In this document: piece by piece, positions 41,036 through 51,584 of the stretch
Position numbering within the stretch: the stretch's first letter is position 1
Layout of the letters: each line of letters opens with the position of its first letter
Assembly: GCF_039365365.1 (NCBI RefSeq)
Contig: NZ_CP134985.1
Location: 310,001-374,000, forward strand
DNA from: Buchnera aphidicola (Astegopteryx bambusae)
GTDB lineage: Bacteria; Pseudomonadota; Gammaproteobacteria; Enterobacterales; Enterobacteriaceae
Direction of reading: 5' to 3'
DNA: 64,000 bases
Translations under genes and position numbers: made by a program
The notes under the pieces: model-generated
Databases searched by the model: none
Told to the model about the DNA's origin: nothing
Seen by the model: only the letters and a program-made list of their open reading frames with translations

Positions 41036-41986
41036 ATGAAAAAAAAAATAAAAAAAAGTTTAAAAATAGTTTTTGCTGGAACAACTTCATTTTCAGAAAA
41101 ATATTTAAAATCTTTAATAAAATCAAATCATAAAATAATGCAAACAATAACTAAAAAAGAAAAAATAAAAAAAAACTTTCCCTCAAAAATAATATATACT
41201 TCTAAAAAATATTCTATACCAATAATTTATAATACGAATTTAAAAGATAAAAATATAATAAAAAAAATAAAAAAAAATAATCCTGATATTATGATAATAG
41301 TAGCATATGGAATAAAAATTCCAAAAGAAATGATAAACATATTTCCTTTAAAAGCAATAAATGTGCACCCATCAATTCTTCCAAAATGGAAAGGACCCGC
41401 ACCTATACAAAGATCTATATTACATGGAGATAAATTAACTGGAATTAGTATAATATTAATAAATAATAAATTCGATTCAGGAAAAATATTAAAAAAAAAA
41501 ACATGTAAAATAAGTAAAAAAGATACATTTAAAAGTTTATCAAAAAAATTATGTAATGTTGGAATAAAATCTATGTTTTTATTATTAAAAAATATTTTTA
41601 AAAAACATAAAAAATATAAAAAAATAAATAAAATAAAAAATAATTTGTATGCAAGTAAAATAAATAAAATAGAAACAAAACTAAATTGGAAAAAAACTGC
41701 AAAGTTCTTAGAAAGATCTGTTAGAGCATTTTTTCCTAAACCTGGAACTTATTTTATATATAAAAAAAAAAGAATAAAAGTTACTAGCTCAAAAGAAATA
41801 ATTTTAAAAAAAAATTATTTGCATGGAGAAATTGTAAAAATTTCAAAACATGGAATATGTGTAGGAACAAAAAAAAACTGTTTTTTAATAAAAAAAATTC
41901 AATTTGAAGGAAAAAATATTATAAACTCTTTAGATATATACAATGGATATAAAAATTTTTTTACAATAGGAAGTATTATTAGATAA
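41036..41986 (+). CDS. fmt: Methionyl-tRNA formyltransferase
   Basis: A 316-residue protein (E. coli 315). It transfers formyl from 10-formyl-THF to methionyl-tRNA-fMet. The N-terminal Rossmann domain has the catalytic region INVHPSILPKWKGPAPIQRSI and the aspartate of NKFDSGKIL. The C-terminal OB-fold domain that binds tRNA follows, ending near IGSII. Substrate tRNA (14263) and formyl source (folD, 33196) are both in the window. It converges on rplQ across a hairpin. Confidence 0.96.
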   Translation: MKKKIKKSLKIVFAGTTSFSEKYLKSLIKSNHKIMQTITKKEKIKKNFPSKIIYTSKKYSIPIIYNTNLKDKNIIKKIKKNNPDIMIIVAYGIKIPKEMINIFPLKAINVHPSILPKWKGPAPIQRSILHGDKLTGISIILINNKFDSGKILKKKTCKISKKDTFKSLSKKLCNVGIKSMFLLLKNIFKKHKKYKKINKIKNNLYASKINKIETKLNWKKTAKFLERSVRAFFPKPGTYFIYKKKRIKVTSSKEIILKKNYLHGEIVKISKHGICVGTKKNCFLIKKIQFEGKNIINSLDIYNGYKNFFTIGSIIR

Positions 41987-42009
41987 TAAAAAATAATAAA
42001 ATAATTTTT

Positions 42010-42045
42010 ATAAATAATAGTTATAAAAAAACAACTATTATTTAT
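42010..42045. terminator. Bidirectional terminator between fmt and rplQ
   Basis: ATAAATAATAGTT and its exact complement form a 13-bp stem around a 10-base A-rich loop, midway between the convergent ends of fmt and rplQ. The position fits a shared terminator for the def-fmt unit and the long ribosomal protein run. Confidence 0.6.
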
Positions 42046-42079
42046 AATATTTTATTAATAAAATATTTTGTAATATTTA

Positions 42080-42463
42080 TTATTTTTTTTTAATTAAATG
42101 AACTTTTTTTCTATCTACTAATTCTATATATGACATAATGGCATTATCTCCCTTTCTAAAACCACATTTTAGAATTCTAGTATATCCTCCTGGTCTATTT
42201 AAAAAAAATGGAGATATATCTGAAAATAACTTTCTAACTAATTTTACATTTCTTATTTTAGAAAAAACCAATCTTCTATTATGAACAGAATCTTTTTTAG
42301 ACATAGTAATTATTTTTTCTGCAAACCTTCTTAATTCTTTAGATTTAGATAAAGTTGTTTTTATTCTTTCATATTCAAACAAAGAACACATCATATTTCT
42401 AATCATAGATTTAAAATGACTTCTAGTACGATTAAATTTTTTTCCAGATTTTCTATGTCTCAT
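42080..42463 (-). CDS. rplQ: 50S ribosomal protein L17
   Basis: A 127-residue protein, exactly as long as E. coli L17. It begins [17 protein letters not shown] and contains the conserved RRFAEKIIT and [18 protein letters not shown] segments. L17 binds near the exit tunnel. It is the last gene of the alpha operon (rpsM-rpsK-rpsD-rpoA-rplQ) on the minus strand. Confidence 0.98.
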   Translation of the reverse strand: MRHRKSGKKFNRTRSHFKSMIRNMMCSLFEYERIKTTLSKSKELRRFAEKIITMSKKDSVHNRRLVFSKIRNVKLVRKLFSDISPFFLNRPGGYTRILKCGFRKGDNAIMSYIELVDRKKVHLIKKK

Positions 42464-42527
42464 AAAAATTTCTCTATTTTAAAAAATTTTGAAAAAGTTT
42501 TTATTAAAATATTTTTGCGCAAAAAAA

Positions 42528-43526
42528 TTATTCTAATAAATCTTTTGGAGGCCAATTCTTTAATTGCGTCCCTAAAAATAAGTTTCTAGATGCCAGAACA
42601 TCTTTTATTTCAGTGAGAGATTTTTTTCCCAAATTTGGAGTTTTTAATAATTCCACTTCAGTTTTTTGTATTAAATCTCCTATATAATGTATAGATTCAG
42701 TTTTTAAGCAATTAGCTGATCTAACAGTAAGTTCTAAATCATCTACTGGTCTTAATAATGCTGGATCAAATTTGGGTTTTTCTTCTTTTATTTTATCTTT
42801 TTTAAAATCTCTCAGATAAATAAAAGACTCCAATTGTTCTGATAAAATTGTAGATGCATATCTTATAGCACTTTCAGGATCAATTGTTCCATTAGTTTCT
42901 ATTAATATTATTAATTTATCTAAATCAGTTCTTTGTTTTACTCTTGCAGATTCTACATTATAAGAAATATGATTAATTGGACTGTACCATGCATCTAATA
43001 AAAGTCTTCCTAAATAAAAATCTTTATTTTGATTATTATCATTATTAATTCTAGAAGAAGCTGAAGAATATCCTATTCCTTTTTGCACTTTCATTCTCAT
43101 TTTTATAGATGAAGTTTCAGAAGTTAAACTACAAATAAAATGTTTTAGTGCCATTATTTCTACATCTCCATTATGAGAAATATCAGAAGCTACAACATCA
43201 CACTCTCCAAATTTTTCTATTGTTATTATTGAAGAATCTTTACTATGTATTTTTATAGGTAATTCTCTTAAATTTAACAAAATATCTACAACATCTTCTT
43301 TAACACCATCTTTAGTACTATATTCATGTAATATTCCATCTATATAAACTTCTGTAATAGCACATCCTGGTATAGAAGATAACAATATTCTTCTTAAAGC
43401 GTTCCCTAAAGTATGACCAAATCCTCTTTCTAAAGGTTCTAAAGTAACTAAAGATTTATTAAAACTAATTTTTTTTATATTTACTAATCTAGGTTTTAAT
43501 AAAGTGGATATAAAACTATGATACAT
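42528..43526 (-). CDS. rpoA: RNA polymerase alpha subunit
   Basis: A 332-residue protein (E. coli 329). The N-terminal dimerisation domain has [23 protein letters not shown] at residues 27 onward. The C-terminal domain that contacts UP elements and activators has [17 protein letters not shown] and [13 protein letters not shown] use the ATG at 43526: GGAAGGTG lies right before it and the protein then aligns with the E. coli start. An ATG at 43538 would add four residues and place that Shine-Dalgarno-like sequence inside the gene. Alpha is part of the same polymerase whose slippage could rescue adk and recC. Confidence 0.97.
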   Translation of the reverse strand: MYHSFISTLLKPRLVNIKKISFNKSLVTLEPLERGFGHTLGNALRRILLSSIPGCAITEVYIDGILHEYSTKDGVKEDVVDILLNLRELPIKIHSKDSSIITIEKFGECDVVASDISHNGDVEIMALKHFICSLTSETSSIKMRMKVQKGIGYSSASSRINNDNNQNKDFYLGRLLLDAWYSPINHISYNVESARVKQRTDLDKLIILIETNGTIDPESAIRYASTILSEQLESFIYLRDFKKDKIKEEKPKFDPALLRPVDDLELTVRSANCLKTESIHYIGDLIQKTEVELLKTPNLGKKSLTEIKDVLASRNLFLGTQLKNWPPKDLLE

Positions 43527-43557
43527 AACACCTTCCATTATAAAATTAAAACAAACA

Positions 43558-44178
43558 TTATTTAGAATAAAATTCTACTATTAGATGTTCATTAATATCA
43601 GAAGACAAATCACTTCTTTCAGGAATTTGTTTAAACACTCCAGTCATATTAGTAACATTAACTTCTATCCATAAAAATTTTTCATATTGTTTAGAAATTT
43701 CTAAAGAAGCTTTTATTCTAGATTGATTCGCAGAACTATCTTTTACTTTTATAACATCATTTATAGAAATTTGATACGATGGTATGTTAACTATTTTATT
43801 ATTAACTAATATTGATTTATGACTAACTAATTGTCTAGCTTCTGATCTAGTACTTCCGAAACCAATTCTATATACTATATTATCTAATCTTCTTTCAAGT
43901 AATTTTAATAAATTTTCTCCAGTATTACCTTTTAATTTAGATGCTTTTACATAATAATTTTTAAACTGATTTTCTAATATTCCGTATAATCTTTTTACTT
44001 TTTGCTTTTCTCTAAATTGTAACCCATAATCTGAAATTCTAGTTTTTTTTGCACCATGCTGACCAGGAAAATTTTTAAGTTTACATTTTGTGTCTATTGA
44101 TCTTAATCCTGATTTTAAAAATAAGTCCACACCTTCTCTTCTACTTAATTTTAATTTTGGTCCTAAATATTTTGCCAT
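43558..44178 (-). CDS. rpsD: 30S ribosomal protein S4
   Basis: A 206-residue protein, identical in length to E. coli S4. It begins [16 protein letters not shown] and carries the S4 RNA-binding domain ([19 protein letters not shown]). S4 nucleates 16S folding and in E. coli represses the alpha operon by binding its leader. rpoA follows on the minus strand. Confidence 0.98.
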   Translation of the reverse strand: MAKYLGPKLKLSRREGVDLFLKSGLRSIDTKCKLKNFPGQHGAKKTRISDYGLQFREKQKVKRLYGILENQFKNYYVKASKLKGNTGENLLKLLERRLDNIVYRIGFGSTRSEARQLVSHKSILVNNKIVNIPSYQISINDVIKVKDSSANQSRIKASLEISKQYEKFLWIEVNVTNMTGVFKQIPERSDLSSDINEHLIVEFYSK

Positions 44179-44202
44179 TGTGTTTTCCTTAAAACAAATT
44201 TA

Positions 44203-44595
44203 TTATACTCTTCTCTTTTTTGGAGATCTACATCCATTATGAGGTATAGGAGTCACATCAGTTATGTTTATTATTTTAAAACCCATAGAATGCAATGATC
44301 TTATTGCTGACTCTCTTCCAGGCCCGGGCCCTTTTACCATTACTTCTAAATTCTGTATATTATAAGATTTCACTAATTCAGAACATTTTTCAGCTGCAAT
44401 TTGAGCGGCAAATGGAGTAGATTTTCTAGAACCTCTAAAACCTGAACCACCAGAAGTAGCCCATCCTAATGTGTTCCCTTTTTTATCTGTAATAGTTACA
44501 ATAGTATTATTGAAAGAAGCATGAATATGTGCAATTCCATCTGTAATATATTTCTTTTTAATTTTTTTCTTTTGTTTAATTAAATTTTTTTTCAT
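44203..44595 (-). CDS. rpsK: 30S ribosomal protein S11
   Basis: A 130-residue protein (E. coli 129). Conserved parts: [38 protein letters not shown], and the C-terminal [17 protein letters not shown]11 lines the platform of the 30S subunit near the mRNA exit. Confidence 0.98.
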   Translation of the reverse strand: MKKNLIKQKKKIKKKYITDGIAHIHASFNNTIVTITDKKGNTLGWATSGGSGFRGSRKSTPFAAQIAAEKCSELVKSYNIQNLEVMVKGPGPGRESAIRSLHSMGFKIINITDVTPIPHNGCRSPKKRRV

Positions 44596-44626
44596 ATTTA
44601 TACTCTTATTTTTTTTATTTTAAAAA

Positions 44627-44983
44627 CTATTTTTTTAATATTTTTCTAATACCTTTTCTAGTTCTCGCATTCGTTTTAGTTCTTTGTCCTCTTACAGGAA
44701 GTCCTCTTCTATGTCTTAATCCTCTATAACACCCTAAATCCATTAATCTTTTTATACACAATTTTGTTGTTCTTCTTAAATCACCCTCAACAACAAATTT
44801 AGATACTTTTTCTCTTAACATGTCTAATTGTTTATCATGTAAAGAACCAATTTTAGCAAAACATGATATTTTTAAATCTTTACAAATATAATTAGCTCTA
44901 GATCTTCCAATACCATATATCATACTTAAAGCTATATTAACATGTTTTCTATTATCTATATTTATGCCATGAATACGAATCAT
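44627..44983 (-). CDS. rpsM: 30S ribosomal protein S13
   Basis: A 118-residue protein, same length as E. coli S13. Features: the start [13 protein letters not shown], the helix-two-turn-helix motif in IYGIGRSRA, and the C-terminal tail [19 protein letters not shown] that touches the P-site tRNA. First large gene of the alpha operon, after rpmJ. Confidence 0.98.
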   Translation of the reverse strand: MIRIHGINIDNRKHVNIALSMIYGIGRSRANYICKDLKISCFAKIGSLHDKQLDMLREKVSKFVVEGDLRRTTKLCIKRLMDLGCYRGLRHRRGLPVRGQRTKTNARTRKGIRKILKK

Positions 44984-45053
44984 ATATTTTTTAAAATCCT
45001 CGAAACTAATGTTTTATCCATAAAAAATAAAATTTAAATTTTTAAATAATATA

Positions 45054-45170
45054 TTAACCTTGTCTTTGTTTATGTTTTTTATCATTTTTACAAGTAATTA
45101 AAACAACATTATTTCTTCTCACTATTTTACAAAATTTACACATTCTTTTTACAGAAGTTCTAACTTTCAT
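45054..45170 (-). CDS. rpmJ: 50S ribosomal protein L36
   Basis: A 38-residue protein found in the gap between secY and rpsM, too short for most gene finders. It starts [15 protein letters not shown] and ends KHKQRQG. The length equals that of E. coli L36, and the zinc-binding residues (two Cys, one further Cys and a His) are kept, marking it as the zinc form. It closes the spc operon. Confidence 0.97.
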   Translation of the reverse strand: MKVRTSVKRMCKFCKIVRRNNVVLITCKNDKKHKQRQG

Positions 45171-45188
45171 ATTTTAAAAAACCTTTAA

Positions 45189-46541
45189 TTAAAAAAAATT
45201 ATTCTTAAATTTATTATTAGAATCTCTAAAATTTTTATAATACACATTTGATACTACAATATTTTGTATTTGACTAATACAATCTATAATAACAACTACA
45301 ACTATTAATAAAGATGTTCCACCAAAATAAATATTAAAATTAAAAAAATATTTTATGAACTCAGGAATCATACATACAAAAATCATATATATAGCACCTA
45401 TAAAAGTTAATTTTAATACAATTTTTCTAATATATTCAGAGGTTTTATAACCTGGTCTTATACCTTTTATAAAAGATCCAGTTTTTTTTAAATTTTCAGA
45501 CATTTCTATAGAATTAAAAGTTAAATTAGTATAAAAAAAACAAAAAAATATTATTAAAGAAACATAAGCAAATATATAAAAAAAACTATGAGGTTGCAAA
45601 TATTTTAATAAATTAATTAAAAAATTATTTTTATTAAAACTAATTATCCAAGAAAATATCGTATATGGAAATAATACCACACTTGATGCAAATATTGCTG
45701 GTATTACACCTACTATATTAACTTTTAAAGGTAAATAACTATTTTTTGCAATATATAATTTTCTTCTTTGATTAACATTTGGATGATGAATATTTATTTT
45801 ATAAATACTTCTTTCAACAAATACAACAAAAAAAATTACACAAAACATAAAAATAAACAATACTATTAATAACAAATAATTAAAACTTTCCAATCTAACT
45901 TTTTCTATAATATTAAAAATAGAATTTGGTATACCAGATATTATTCCAAGAAATATTATTATAGATATTCCATTACCTATACCATACTTTGTGATAAGTT
46001 CTCCTAACCATATTAAAAACATTGTTCCTGTTATTAAACTAACAGAACATAAAATATAAAAATATAATCCAGGATTTATTACTAAATTTTTAAAAAAATA
46101 TATATGAGGTAAGCTAATAGATATACAAATAGATTGAATAATAGCGAAAATAAAAGAAAGATACTTGGTATATTTACCAATTTTTCTTTTTCCAATTTCA
46201 CCATTTTTTTTTATGTTCTTAAAATATGGATTAATTATAGTTAACAATTGAATAATAATAGAAGAAGATATATATGGCATTACTCCTAAAGAAAATATAG
46301 ATGCTTTATTTATTGTACCTCCAGAAAAAATATTAAGCATATATAAAAAATTTCCACTGTGTTTATGCAATATTTCTGAAAGTATATTAATGTTAATACC
46401 CGGAACAGGTATTAAAGAACCAATTCTAAAAATAATTATTGCGAACATAATAAATAAAACACGACTTTGTAATTCATTTCTATTTCTAAAAAAAATTCTT
46501 TTAGAAAACTCTTTATATTTATATTTTAATTTATTTATCAT
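45189..46541 (-). CDS. secY: Protein translocase subunit SecY
   Basis: A 450-residue membrane protein (E. coli 443) with ten spans, the pore of the Sec translocon. Landmarks are the N-terminal FRIGSLIPVPGININ, the plug region FSGGTINKASIFSLGVMPYISSS split over the first periplasmic loop, GNGISIIIFLGI, and the cytoplasmic C5 loop with GIRPGYKTSEYI, where the critical arginine lies. The SRP RNA that directs chains to SecY is at 28650. It sits in the normal spc operon place. Confidence 0.97.
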   Translation of the reverse strand: MINKLKYKYKEFSKRIFFRNRNELQSRVLFIMFAIIIFRIGSLIPVPGININILSEILHKHSGNFLYMLNIFSGGTINKASIFSLGVMPYISSSIIIQLLTIINPYFKNIKKNGEIGKRKIGKYTKYLSFIFAIIQSICISISLPHIYFFKNLVINPGLYFYILCSVSLITGTMFLIWLGELITKYGIGNGISIIIFLGIISGIPNSIFNIIEKVRLESFNYLLLIVLFIFMFCVIFFVVFVERSIYKINIHHPNVNQRRKLYIAKNSYLPLKVNIVGVIPAIFASSVVLFPYTIFSWIISFNKNNFLINLLKYLQPHSFFYIFAYVSLIIFFCFFYTNLTFNSIEMSENLKKTGSFIKGIRPGYKTSEYIRKIVLKLTFIGAIYMIFVCMIPEFIKYFFNFNIYFGGTSLLIVVVVIIDCISQIQNIVVSNVYYKNFRDSNNKFKNNFF

Positions 46542-46557
46542 AATATATATTTATTAC

Positions 46558-46995
46558 CTATTTTATTACTCCACCATTTTTTTTTATTTCATGTGATATT
46601 TTCCTTGTAGTCTTAATACCTTCTAATATAATAGGTTTATCTATTTTATAATTTCCTATAATTTTTACATATTTTGTATTTTTTTTTATAACACTATTAG
46701 TTTTTAATATATTTAAATTAATTATACTATATTTTTTTAATATTTTTTTTAAAAAATCAAATTTTATTTCTTTAGTAAAAATATTTTTTTTAGAAACAAA
46801 ACCAAATTTTGGAGATCTTCTATACAAAGGAGTTTGACCACCTTCAAAACCTATTCTTACTGAAGATCCTTTTCTAGATCTTTGACCTTTATGACCTCTA
46901 CCAGATGTTTTACCTAATCCAGATCCAACTCCTCGGCCAAGTCTCTTTTTTTTTTTTTTTTTTATAATACATGATATTACACTTTTTAATAACAT
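46558..46995 (-). CDS. rplO: 50S ribosomal protein L15
   Basis: A 145-residue protein (E. coli 144). The strongly conserved [20 protein letters not shown] segment follows a lysine run near residue 12; [18 protein letters not shown] is next. The C-terminal half is diverged and lysine-rich. The lysine run is coded by an A-rich tract but the frame is intact. Confidence 0.97.
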   Translation of the reverse strand: MLLKSVISCIIKKKKKKRLGRGVGSGLGKTSGRGHKGQRSRKGSSVRIGFEGGQTPLYRRSPKFGFVSKKNIFTKEIKFDFLKKILKKYSIINLNILKTNSVIKKNTKYVKIIGNYKIDKPIILEGIKTTRKISHEIKKNGGVIK

Positions 46996-47000
46996 AAAAA

Positions 47001-47186
47001 TTATAATTCCTCTATTTTTAACATATAATTTATTTTCTTTATCATTCCCATTGTAGAATCATTACTATATAAATTAACAAAACTACCAATTTTTTTTAAT
47101 CCTAATCCTAATAAAGTTAATTTATGCTTTGGTAATATGCCTATTGAACTTCTTATTTGAGTTATTTTCAAATTTTTATATTTCAT
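47001..47186 (-). CDS. rpmD: 50S ribosomal protein L30
   Basis: A 61-residue protein (E. coli 59) with the family pattern [28 protein letters not shown]. It lies 4 bases after rpsE and 5 bases before rplO, in the usual spc order. Confidence 0.96.
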   Translation of the reverse strand: MKYKNLKITQIRSSIGILPKHKLTLLGLGLKKIGSFVNLYSNDSTMGMIKKINYMLKIEEL

Positions 47187-47190
47187 ATTA

Positions 47191-47700
47191 TTAAAATTTT
47201 CCAGTAAAAAATTTAATTTTTTTATTTCTTTTTCTTGAAATCATATTTGGAGATTGCATATTCTTTAATCCATTTATAGTAGCTCTAACTACATTTATAG
47301 GATTAGTAGATCCATAATTTTTTGCTAAAACGTTAGAAATTCCAGAAACTTCAAAAACAGCACGCATAGCACCTCCTGCAATTATTCCAGTACCATCAGA
47401 TGCAGGTTTCATAAAAATTATTGCACCAGTAAAAGTTTCTTTAATAGAATATTGCAAAGTATTTTTATTTAAAAAAAATGATATCATATTTTTTCTTGCT
47501 TTTTCCATAGCTTTTTGTATTGCAAAAGGCACTTCTTTAGATTTTCCATAACCAAATCCTACTTTTCCATTTTTATTTCCTACTACAGTTAATGCAGAAA
47601 AAGAAAATACTCTACCACCTTTTACAGTTTTAGATACTCTATTCACAGAAATTAACTTTTCATAAAGTTCATTATTTTTTTTTTTTTCAAAATTTTTCAT
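47191..47700 (-). CDS. rpsE: 30S ribosomal protein S5
   Basis: A 169-residue protein (E. coli 167). It has the N-terminal double-stranded-RNA-binding fold with [20 protein letters not shown] and the loop [14 protein letters not shown], then [15 protein letters not shown] in the C-terminal domain. S5 contributes to decoding accuracy. Confidence 0.98.
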   Translation of the reverse strand: MKNFEKKKNNELYEKLISVNRVSKTVKGGRVFSFSALTVVGNKNGKVGFGYGKSKEVPFAIQKAMEKARKNMISFFLNKNTLQYSIKETFTGAIIFMKPASDGTGIIAGGAMRAVFEVSGISNVLAKNYGSTNPINVVRATINGLKNMQSPNMISRKRNKKIKFFTGKF

Positions 47701-47712
47701 ATAACTACATTC

Positions 47713-48072
47713 CTAAAATTTTAAACCATATTTTCTGGCTGAATTAGCTAATTCTCTAATTCTTCCATGATATTTAAATCCAGAACGATCAAATGACACT
47801 TTACTAAAACCTTTTTTTACAGATCTAGTAGCTATATATTTTCCAACACATTTAGCTGATTTTTTATTTCCAGGATATGAAATTTTATTTTTTATTTTTT
47901 TTTCCAATGTAGAGGCAGAAACTAATACAAAATTATCTGAAGAAATTATTTGAGCATAAATATTTCTAGAACTTCTATGTACAACTAGTCTAATATTTTT
48001 TAGCCTTTTAAAATTTTTTCTAAATTTTATTGATCTTCTAATTCTAGCATTTTTCTTTTTAAAAAAATTCAT
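47713..48072 (-). CDS. rplR: 50S ribosomal protein L18
   Basis: A 119-residue protein (E. coli 117) that binds 5S rRNA. I set the start at the ATG at 48072, giving [13 protein letters not shown], aligned with E. coli MDKKSARIRRA. A longer in-frame start at 48117 would run into rplF and add 15 unaligned residues. Conserved parts include [16 protein letters not shown] and [14 protein letters not shown]. Confidence 0.96.
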   Translation of the reverse strand: MNFFKKKNARIRRSIKFRKNFKRLKNIRLVVHRSSRNIYAQIISSDNFVLVSASTLEKKIKNKISYPGNKKSAKCVGKYIATRSVKKGFSKVSFDRSGFKYHGRIRELANSARKYGLKF

Positions 48073-48073
48073 A

Positions 48074-48607
48074 CTATTTTTTCTTAGCCTCTTTTCTAAA
48101 AATATTTTCATTTTCATAACGAATTCCTTTACCTTTATATGGCTCTGGAACTCTATATAAACGTATATTAGCTGCAGTTTGATAAACTAATTGTTTACTT
48201 ATTCCATTTAAAGTAATTTTAGTATTAGAATTACAAATTGCATTAATTTCATTAGGTAATACATACTTTATTTCATGAGAATAACCTAAATTTAAAATTA
48301 CAATGTTTTTATCCAAAGCTACTTTGTAGCCCACCCCAAACAAAATTAATGTTTTAAAAAATTTTTTTCTAACTCCATATATCATAGAAAAAATTATAGA
48401 TCTGCAAGTTCCAGCATACATCCAAGATTTATAATATCTTTTATTTCCAAAAAAAGTTAATAATTTATTTTTATACTTTATTTTAACAAATTTATTAACT
48501 AAAAATTTCAATTTTCCATGTATACCTTCTACAATAATATTATTTTTTTTAAAATTTATATCTACATCATCTGGAACTAAAATAGGTTTTTTTGCTATTC
48601 TAGACAT
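48074..48607 (-). CDS. rplF: 50S ribosomal protein L6
   Basis: A 177-residue protein, the length of E. coli L6. It starts [12 protein letters not shown]. The ATG at 48607 has GGAG at proper spacing; an ATG 12 bases upstream would add MEFY and is less likely. The C-terminal [16 protein letters not shown] motif that contacts 23S rRNA near the factor-binding site is kept. Confidence 0.97.
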   Translation of the reverse strand: MSRIAKKPILVPDDVDINFKKNNIIVEGIHGKLKFLVNKFVKIKYKNKLLTFFGNKRYYKSWMYAGTCRSIIFSMIYGVRKKFFKTLILFGVGYKVALDKNIVILNLGYSHEIKYVLPNEINAICNSNTKITLNGISKQLVYQTAANIRLYRVPEPYKGKGIRYENENIFRKEAKKK

Positions 48608-48658
48608 ATAAAACTCCATGTATTTTTCTATAAAAAATTATTAAAAAAATATATTAAT

Positions 48659-49039
48659 TTAATATACATTACACAAAACTTCTCCTCCAATACCTAACTT
48701 TCTAGCTTCAAAATCTGTTAAAATACCTCTAGAAGTAGATATTATAGAAATCCCTAAACCGGATATTACTTTAGATATATTTTTTTTATTTTTATATATT
48801 CTTAAACTTGGCTTGCTTATTTTTTCAATTTTTTCTATTACAGGTTTACCATTAAAATATTTTAAAAATATTTTTATTTTATTTTTTATGGAATACCCTT
48901 CTATATATCCTTCTCTTTTTAATACATTCAAAATATTAGACTTAAAATTAGAAAACTTTACTAATACAAACACTTTTTTAGAAAGTTGACCATTTCTTAT
49001 TCTAGTTATCATATCACTAATAGAATCTTGCATACTCAT
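48659..49039 (-). CDS. rpsH: 30S ribosomal protein S8
   Basis: A 126-residue protein (E. coli 130). It starts MSMQDSISDMITRIRNGQ and ends with the conserved GLGISIISTSRGILTD and GGEVLCNVY. In E. coli S8 represses the spc operon by binding mRNA near rplE. Confidence 0.98.
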   Translation of the reverse strand: MSMQDSISDMITRIRNGQLSKKVFVLVKFSNFKSNILNVLKREGYIEGYSIKNKIKIFLKYFNGKPVIEKIEKISKPSLRIYKNKKNISKVISGLGISIISTSRGILTDFEARKLGIGGEVLCNVY

Positions 49040-49082
49040 ATTTATAATTTACTCCTCATAATATTAAATAACAAATAAAACT

Positions 49083-49388
49083 CTACCAACTAGATTTTTT
49101 TAAACCTGGAATTTCACCGTTCATAGCAGCTTCTCTAAATTTTATTCTACTTAATCCAAATTTTCTTAAAAATGCATGAGGTCTTCCAGTTATATAACAT
49201 CTATTTCTAATTCTACATTTACTAGAATCCCTAGGCAATCTTTGTAACTTAAATATAGCTTTCATCTTAACATTATCAGAAGTTTTTAAACTAAATATAA
49301 TTTTTTTTAATTTCTTCCTAACATGGTAAAACTTCTTACTCAAAATTTTTCTTCTCAATTCTCTAGCTTTTATAGATTCTTTAGCCAT
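49083..49388 (-). CDS. rpsN: 30S ribosomal protein S14
   Basis: A 101-residue protein, same length as E. coli S14, with the C-terminal [24 protein letters not shown] and [11 protein letters not shown]. It lacks the four-cysteine zinc motif and is of the long, zinc-free type, like that of enterobacteria. Confidence 0.98.
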   Translation of the reverse strand: MAKESIKARELRRKILSKKFYHVRKKLKKIIFSLKTSDNVKMKAIFKLQRLPRDSSKCRIRNRCYITGRPHAFLRKFGLSRIKFREAAMNGEIPGLKKSSW

Positions 49389-49408
49389 ATATCATATATC
49401 CTAATAAA

Positions 49409-49948
49409 TTATTTTTTAAATGGAAAATTTAAAGATTTTAATAATTCTAAAGCATGCATATCAGAATTTGTGTTAGTAGTTATTGAAATATTTAAACCTC
49501 TAGTTTTATCTATCTTTTCATAATTTATTTCTGGAAAAATAATTTGTTCTTTAATTCCTATATTATAATTTCCTCTACCATCAAATGATTTAATACTAAA
49601 TCCTCTAAAATCTCTTATTCTAGGAACTACTATATATATAAATCTATTTATAAAATCCCACATTCTATTACTTCTTAAAGTAACTTTACATCCTACAGGA
49701 TGACCTTGTCTTATTTTAAAACCAGATATAGATTTTTTAGCGTTAGTAACTATTGGTTTTTGACCAGATATCATAGTAATATCAGAAATAATACTAACTA
49801 AATTTTTTTTACTATTATTGCAACTACCATCTCCAATATTTAAAGTAACTTTTTCAATTCTTGGTACTTGCATAACTGAAGAAAAATTAAGTTTTTTAAA
49901 TAAAAAATTAATCACTTTTCTTTTATAAAAATTTTTTAATTCTAACAC
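49409..49948 (-). CDS. rplE: 50S ribosomal protein L5
   Basis: A 179-residue protein, same length as E. coli L5, which binds 5S rRNA and contacts the P-site tRNA. Conserved segments are VMQVPRIEKVTLNIG, ITGQKP-like ISGQKPIVTNAKKSI, GCKVTLR and GNYNIGIKEQIIFPEI. Confidence 0.98.
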   Translation of the reverse strand: MLELKNFYKRKVINFLFKKLNFSSVMQVPRIEKVTLNIGDGSCNNSKKNLVSIISDITMISGQKPIVTNAKKSISGFKIRQGHPVGCKVTLRSNRMWDFINRFIYIVVPRIRDFRGFSIKSFDGRGNYNIGIKEQIIFPEINYEKIDKTRGLNISITTNTNSDMHALELLKSLNFPFKK

Positions 49949-49990
49949 AAATAATCTCCATTTTTTATAAAATATTATAAAAATCTTTAC

Positions 49991-50305
49991 TTAATCTATA
50001 TTTTTTTTATTAGACTTAAAAAAGCGTACTTTCTTTCCATTTTCAAATCTAAAACCTACTCTATCAGATTTTCCCAAAATCTTATTAAAAATTTTTAAAT
50101 TTGACACTTGAATATAAGATTCTTTTTCTATTATACCCCCTGGTTCATTTTTTTCAGGAACAGACTTTTTATGTTTTTTAATAATATTTATACCATTTAC
50201 AATTACCTTATTTTTAGAAATAAAATTTTTAACAATTCCTCTTTTTCCTTTATATTTTCCAGCTATAACCATTACTTCATCATTCTTTTTAATTTTTTTA
50301 GACAT
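49991..50305 (-). CDS. rplX: 50S ribosomal protein L24
   Basis: A 104-residue protein, same length as in E. coli, with the KOW motif [20 protein letters not shown] at the N-terminus and [15 protein letters not shown] after it. L24 starts 50S assembly. Confidence 0.97.
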   Translation of the reverse strand: MSKKIKKNDEVMVIAGKYKGKRGIVKNFISKNKVIVNGINIIKKHKKSVPEKNEPGGIIEKESYIQVSNLKIFNKILGKSDRVGFRFENGKKVRFFKSNKKNID

Positions 50306-50320
50306 TTTGTAAGTACACCC

Positions 50321-50692
50321 CTAAAAAACTTCGGAAGCTAAAGACACAATTTTCATAAATTTTTTTGTTCTTAATTCTCTTGTTACAGGACCAAAAATTC
50401 TACTTCCAATTACAGATTCATTAACATTATTTAATAAAACACAAGAATTTTTATCAAACCTAATATATGATCCATCTAATCTAGAAATACCTTTTTTAGT
50501 TCTTACAACCACAGCTTTTAAAACTTCACCTTTCTTAACTTTTCCATTAGACATAGATTCTTTCACGGCTACTTTTATAATATCTCCAATATTAGCATAT
50601 CTTTTTTTTGACCCACCTAATACTTTTATGCAAACAACTGATTTAGCTCCAGAATTATCTGCAACATATAATGTTGTTCGTTCTTGAATCAT
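50321..50692 (-). CDS. rplN: 50S ribosomal protein L14
   Basis: A 123-residue protein, same length as E. coli L14. It starts [19 protein letters not shown] and ends [18 protein letters not shown]. It is very well conserved. First gene of the spc operon. Confidence 0.98.
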   Translation of the reverse strand: MIQERTTLYVADNSGAKSVVCIKVLGGSKKRYANIGDIIKVAVKESMSNGKVKKGEVLKAVVVRTKKGISRLDGSYIRFDKNSCVLLNNVNESVIGSRIFGPVTRELRTKKFMKIVSLASEVF

Positions 50693-50705
50693 ATTTAAAA
50701 ATCCC

Positions 50706-50972
50706 TTATTTTCTTTTAAAATTATTATTAGTTTTTATAACTTTTATTAATTTCCAAGATTTACTCTTAGATATTGGTCTACATTCAGAAATTTCAACCA
50801 AATCACCTACTGAACATAAATTTTTTTCATCATGAACTTTCAATCTAGTATTTCTTTTTATAAACTTACCATAAATTTTATGTTTTACAAAACGTTCAAC
50901 CGAAACAACACAAGTTTTGTGCATTTTATTACTTATAACTATACCTTTTAAAAGTTTTACGTTATCTATCAT
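50706..50972 (-). CDS. rpsQ: 30S ribosomal protein S17
   Basis: An 88-residue protein (E. coli 84) with the OB-fold motifs [34 protein letters not shown] and [11 protein letters not shown]. Last gene of the S10 operon. Its start overlaps rpmC by 11 bases. Confidence 0.97.
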   Translation of the reverse strand: MIDNVKLLKGIVISNKMHKTCVVSVERFVKHKIYGKFIKRNTRLKVHDEKNLCSVGDLVEISECRPISKSKSWKLIKVIKTNNNFKRK

Positions 50973-51165
50973 ATTTATTAACCTTATTTAAACCCATCAA
51001 AAACTTTAATTTAGAAATTTTTTTTTTACAAACTTTTAGTAAATGTATTTTTTTTAATTTACCAGCAAATAATTGTATCTTAAGATTAAAATGTTCTTTT
51101 AATAATACAAACAATTTTTTATAAAGTTTTAAACATATTTTTTTATAATTTGTTTTATTTACCAT
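50962..51165 (-). CDS. rpmC: 50S ribosomal protein L29
   Basis: A 67-residue helical protein (E. coli 63), diverged and lysine-rich, but with the family core [19 protein letters not shown]. It overlaps both neighbours: 7 bases with the end of rplP and 11 bases with the start of rpsQ. Position in the S10 operon confirms the call. Confidence 0.95.
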   Translation of the reverse strand: MVNKTNYKKICLKLYKKLFVLLKEHFNLKIQLFAGKLKKIHLLKVCKKKISKLKFLMGLNKVNKYDR

Positions 51166-51572
51166 ATTATACCTTTTTTTATAAATATTGTTTTAACAGA
51201 TAATTTTGTTGAAGCTAAAAAAAATGCTTTTCTACAAATACTTTCTGAAACTCCATCTACTTCATATAAAACTCTTCCAGGTTTTACCAAACAAACCCAA
51301 TATTCAACATTTCCTTTACCTTTACCCATTCTAACCTCCAAAGGTTTTTTAGTAATAGGTTTATCAGGAAATATTCTTATCCACATTTTACCATCTTTTT
51401 TAATTAATCTACTTATTACTTTTCTAGCTGATTCTATTTGTCTAGCAGTAATTCTTCCTCTAGTAACAGATTTCAAACCAAATTTTCCAAAACAAATATT
51501 ACTACCTATAGAAACACCTCTATTTTTTCCTTTATGCATTTTTCTAAACTTAGTACGTTTAGGTTGCAACAT
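51159..51572 (-). CDS. rplP: 50S ribosomal protein L16
   Basis: A 137-residue protein (E. coli 136). It starts [19 protein letters not shown] and contains [12 protein letters not shown], the region near the peptidyl-transferase centre. The glutamine, arginine and glycine-rich features are standard. Confidence 0.98.
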   Translation of the reverse strand: MLQPKRTKFRKMHKGKNRGVSIGSNICFGKFGLKSVTRGRITARQIESARKVISRLIKKDGKMWIRIFPDKPITKKPLEVRMGKGKGNVEYWVCLVKPGRVLYEVDGVSESICRKAFFLASTKLSVKTIFIKKGIIW

Positions 51573-51584
51573 AAAAATACTCCT

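Noticed and set aside
43527-43538. Longer start for rpoA
   Set aside because: The GGAAGG inside this extension is the likely ribosome site for the ATG at 43526, and the extra residues have no counterpart.
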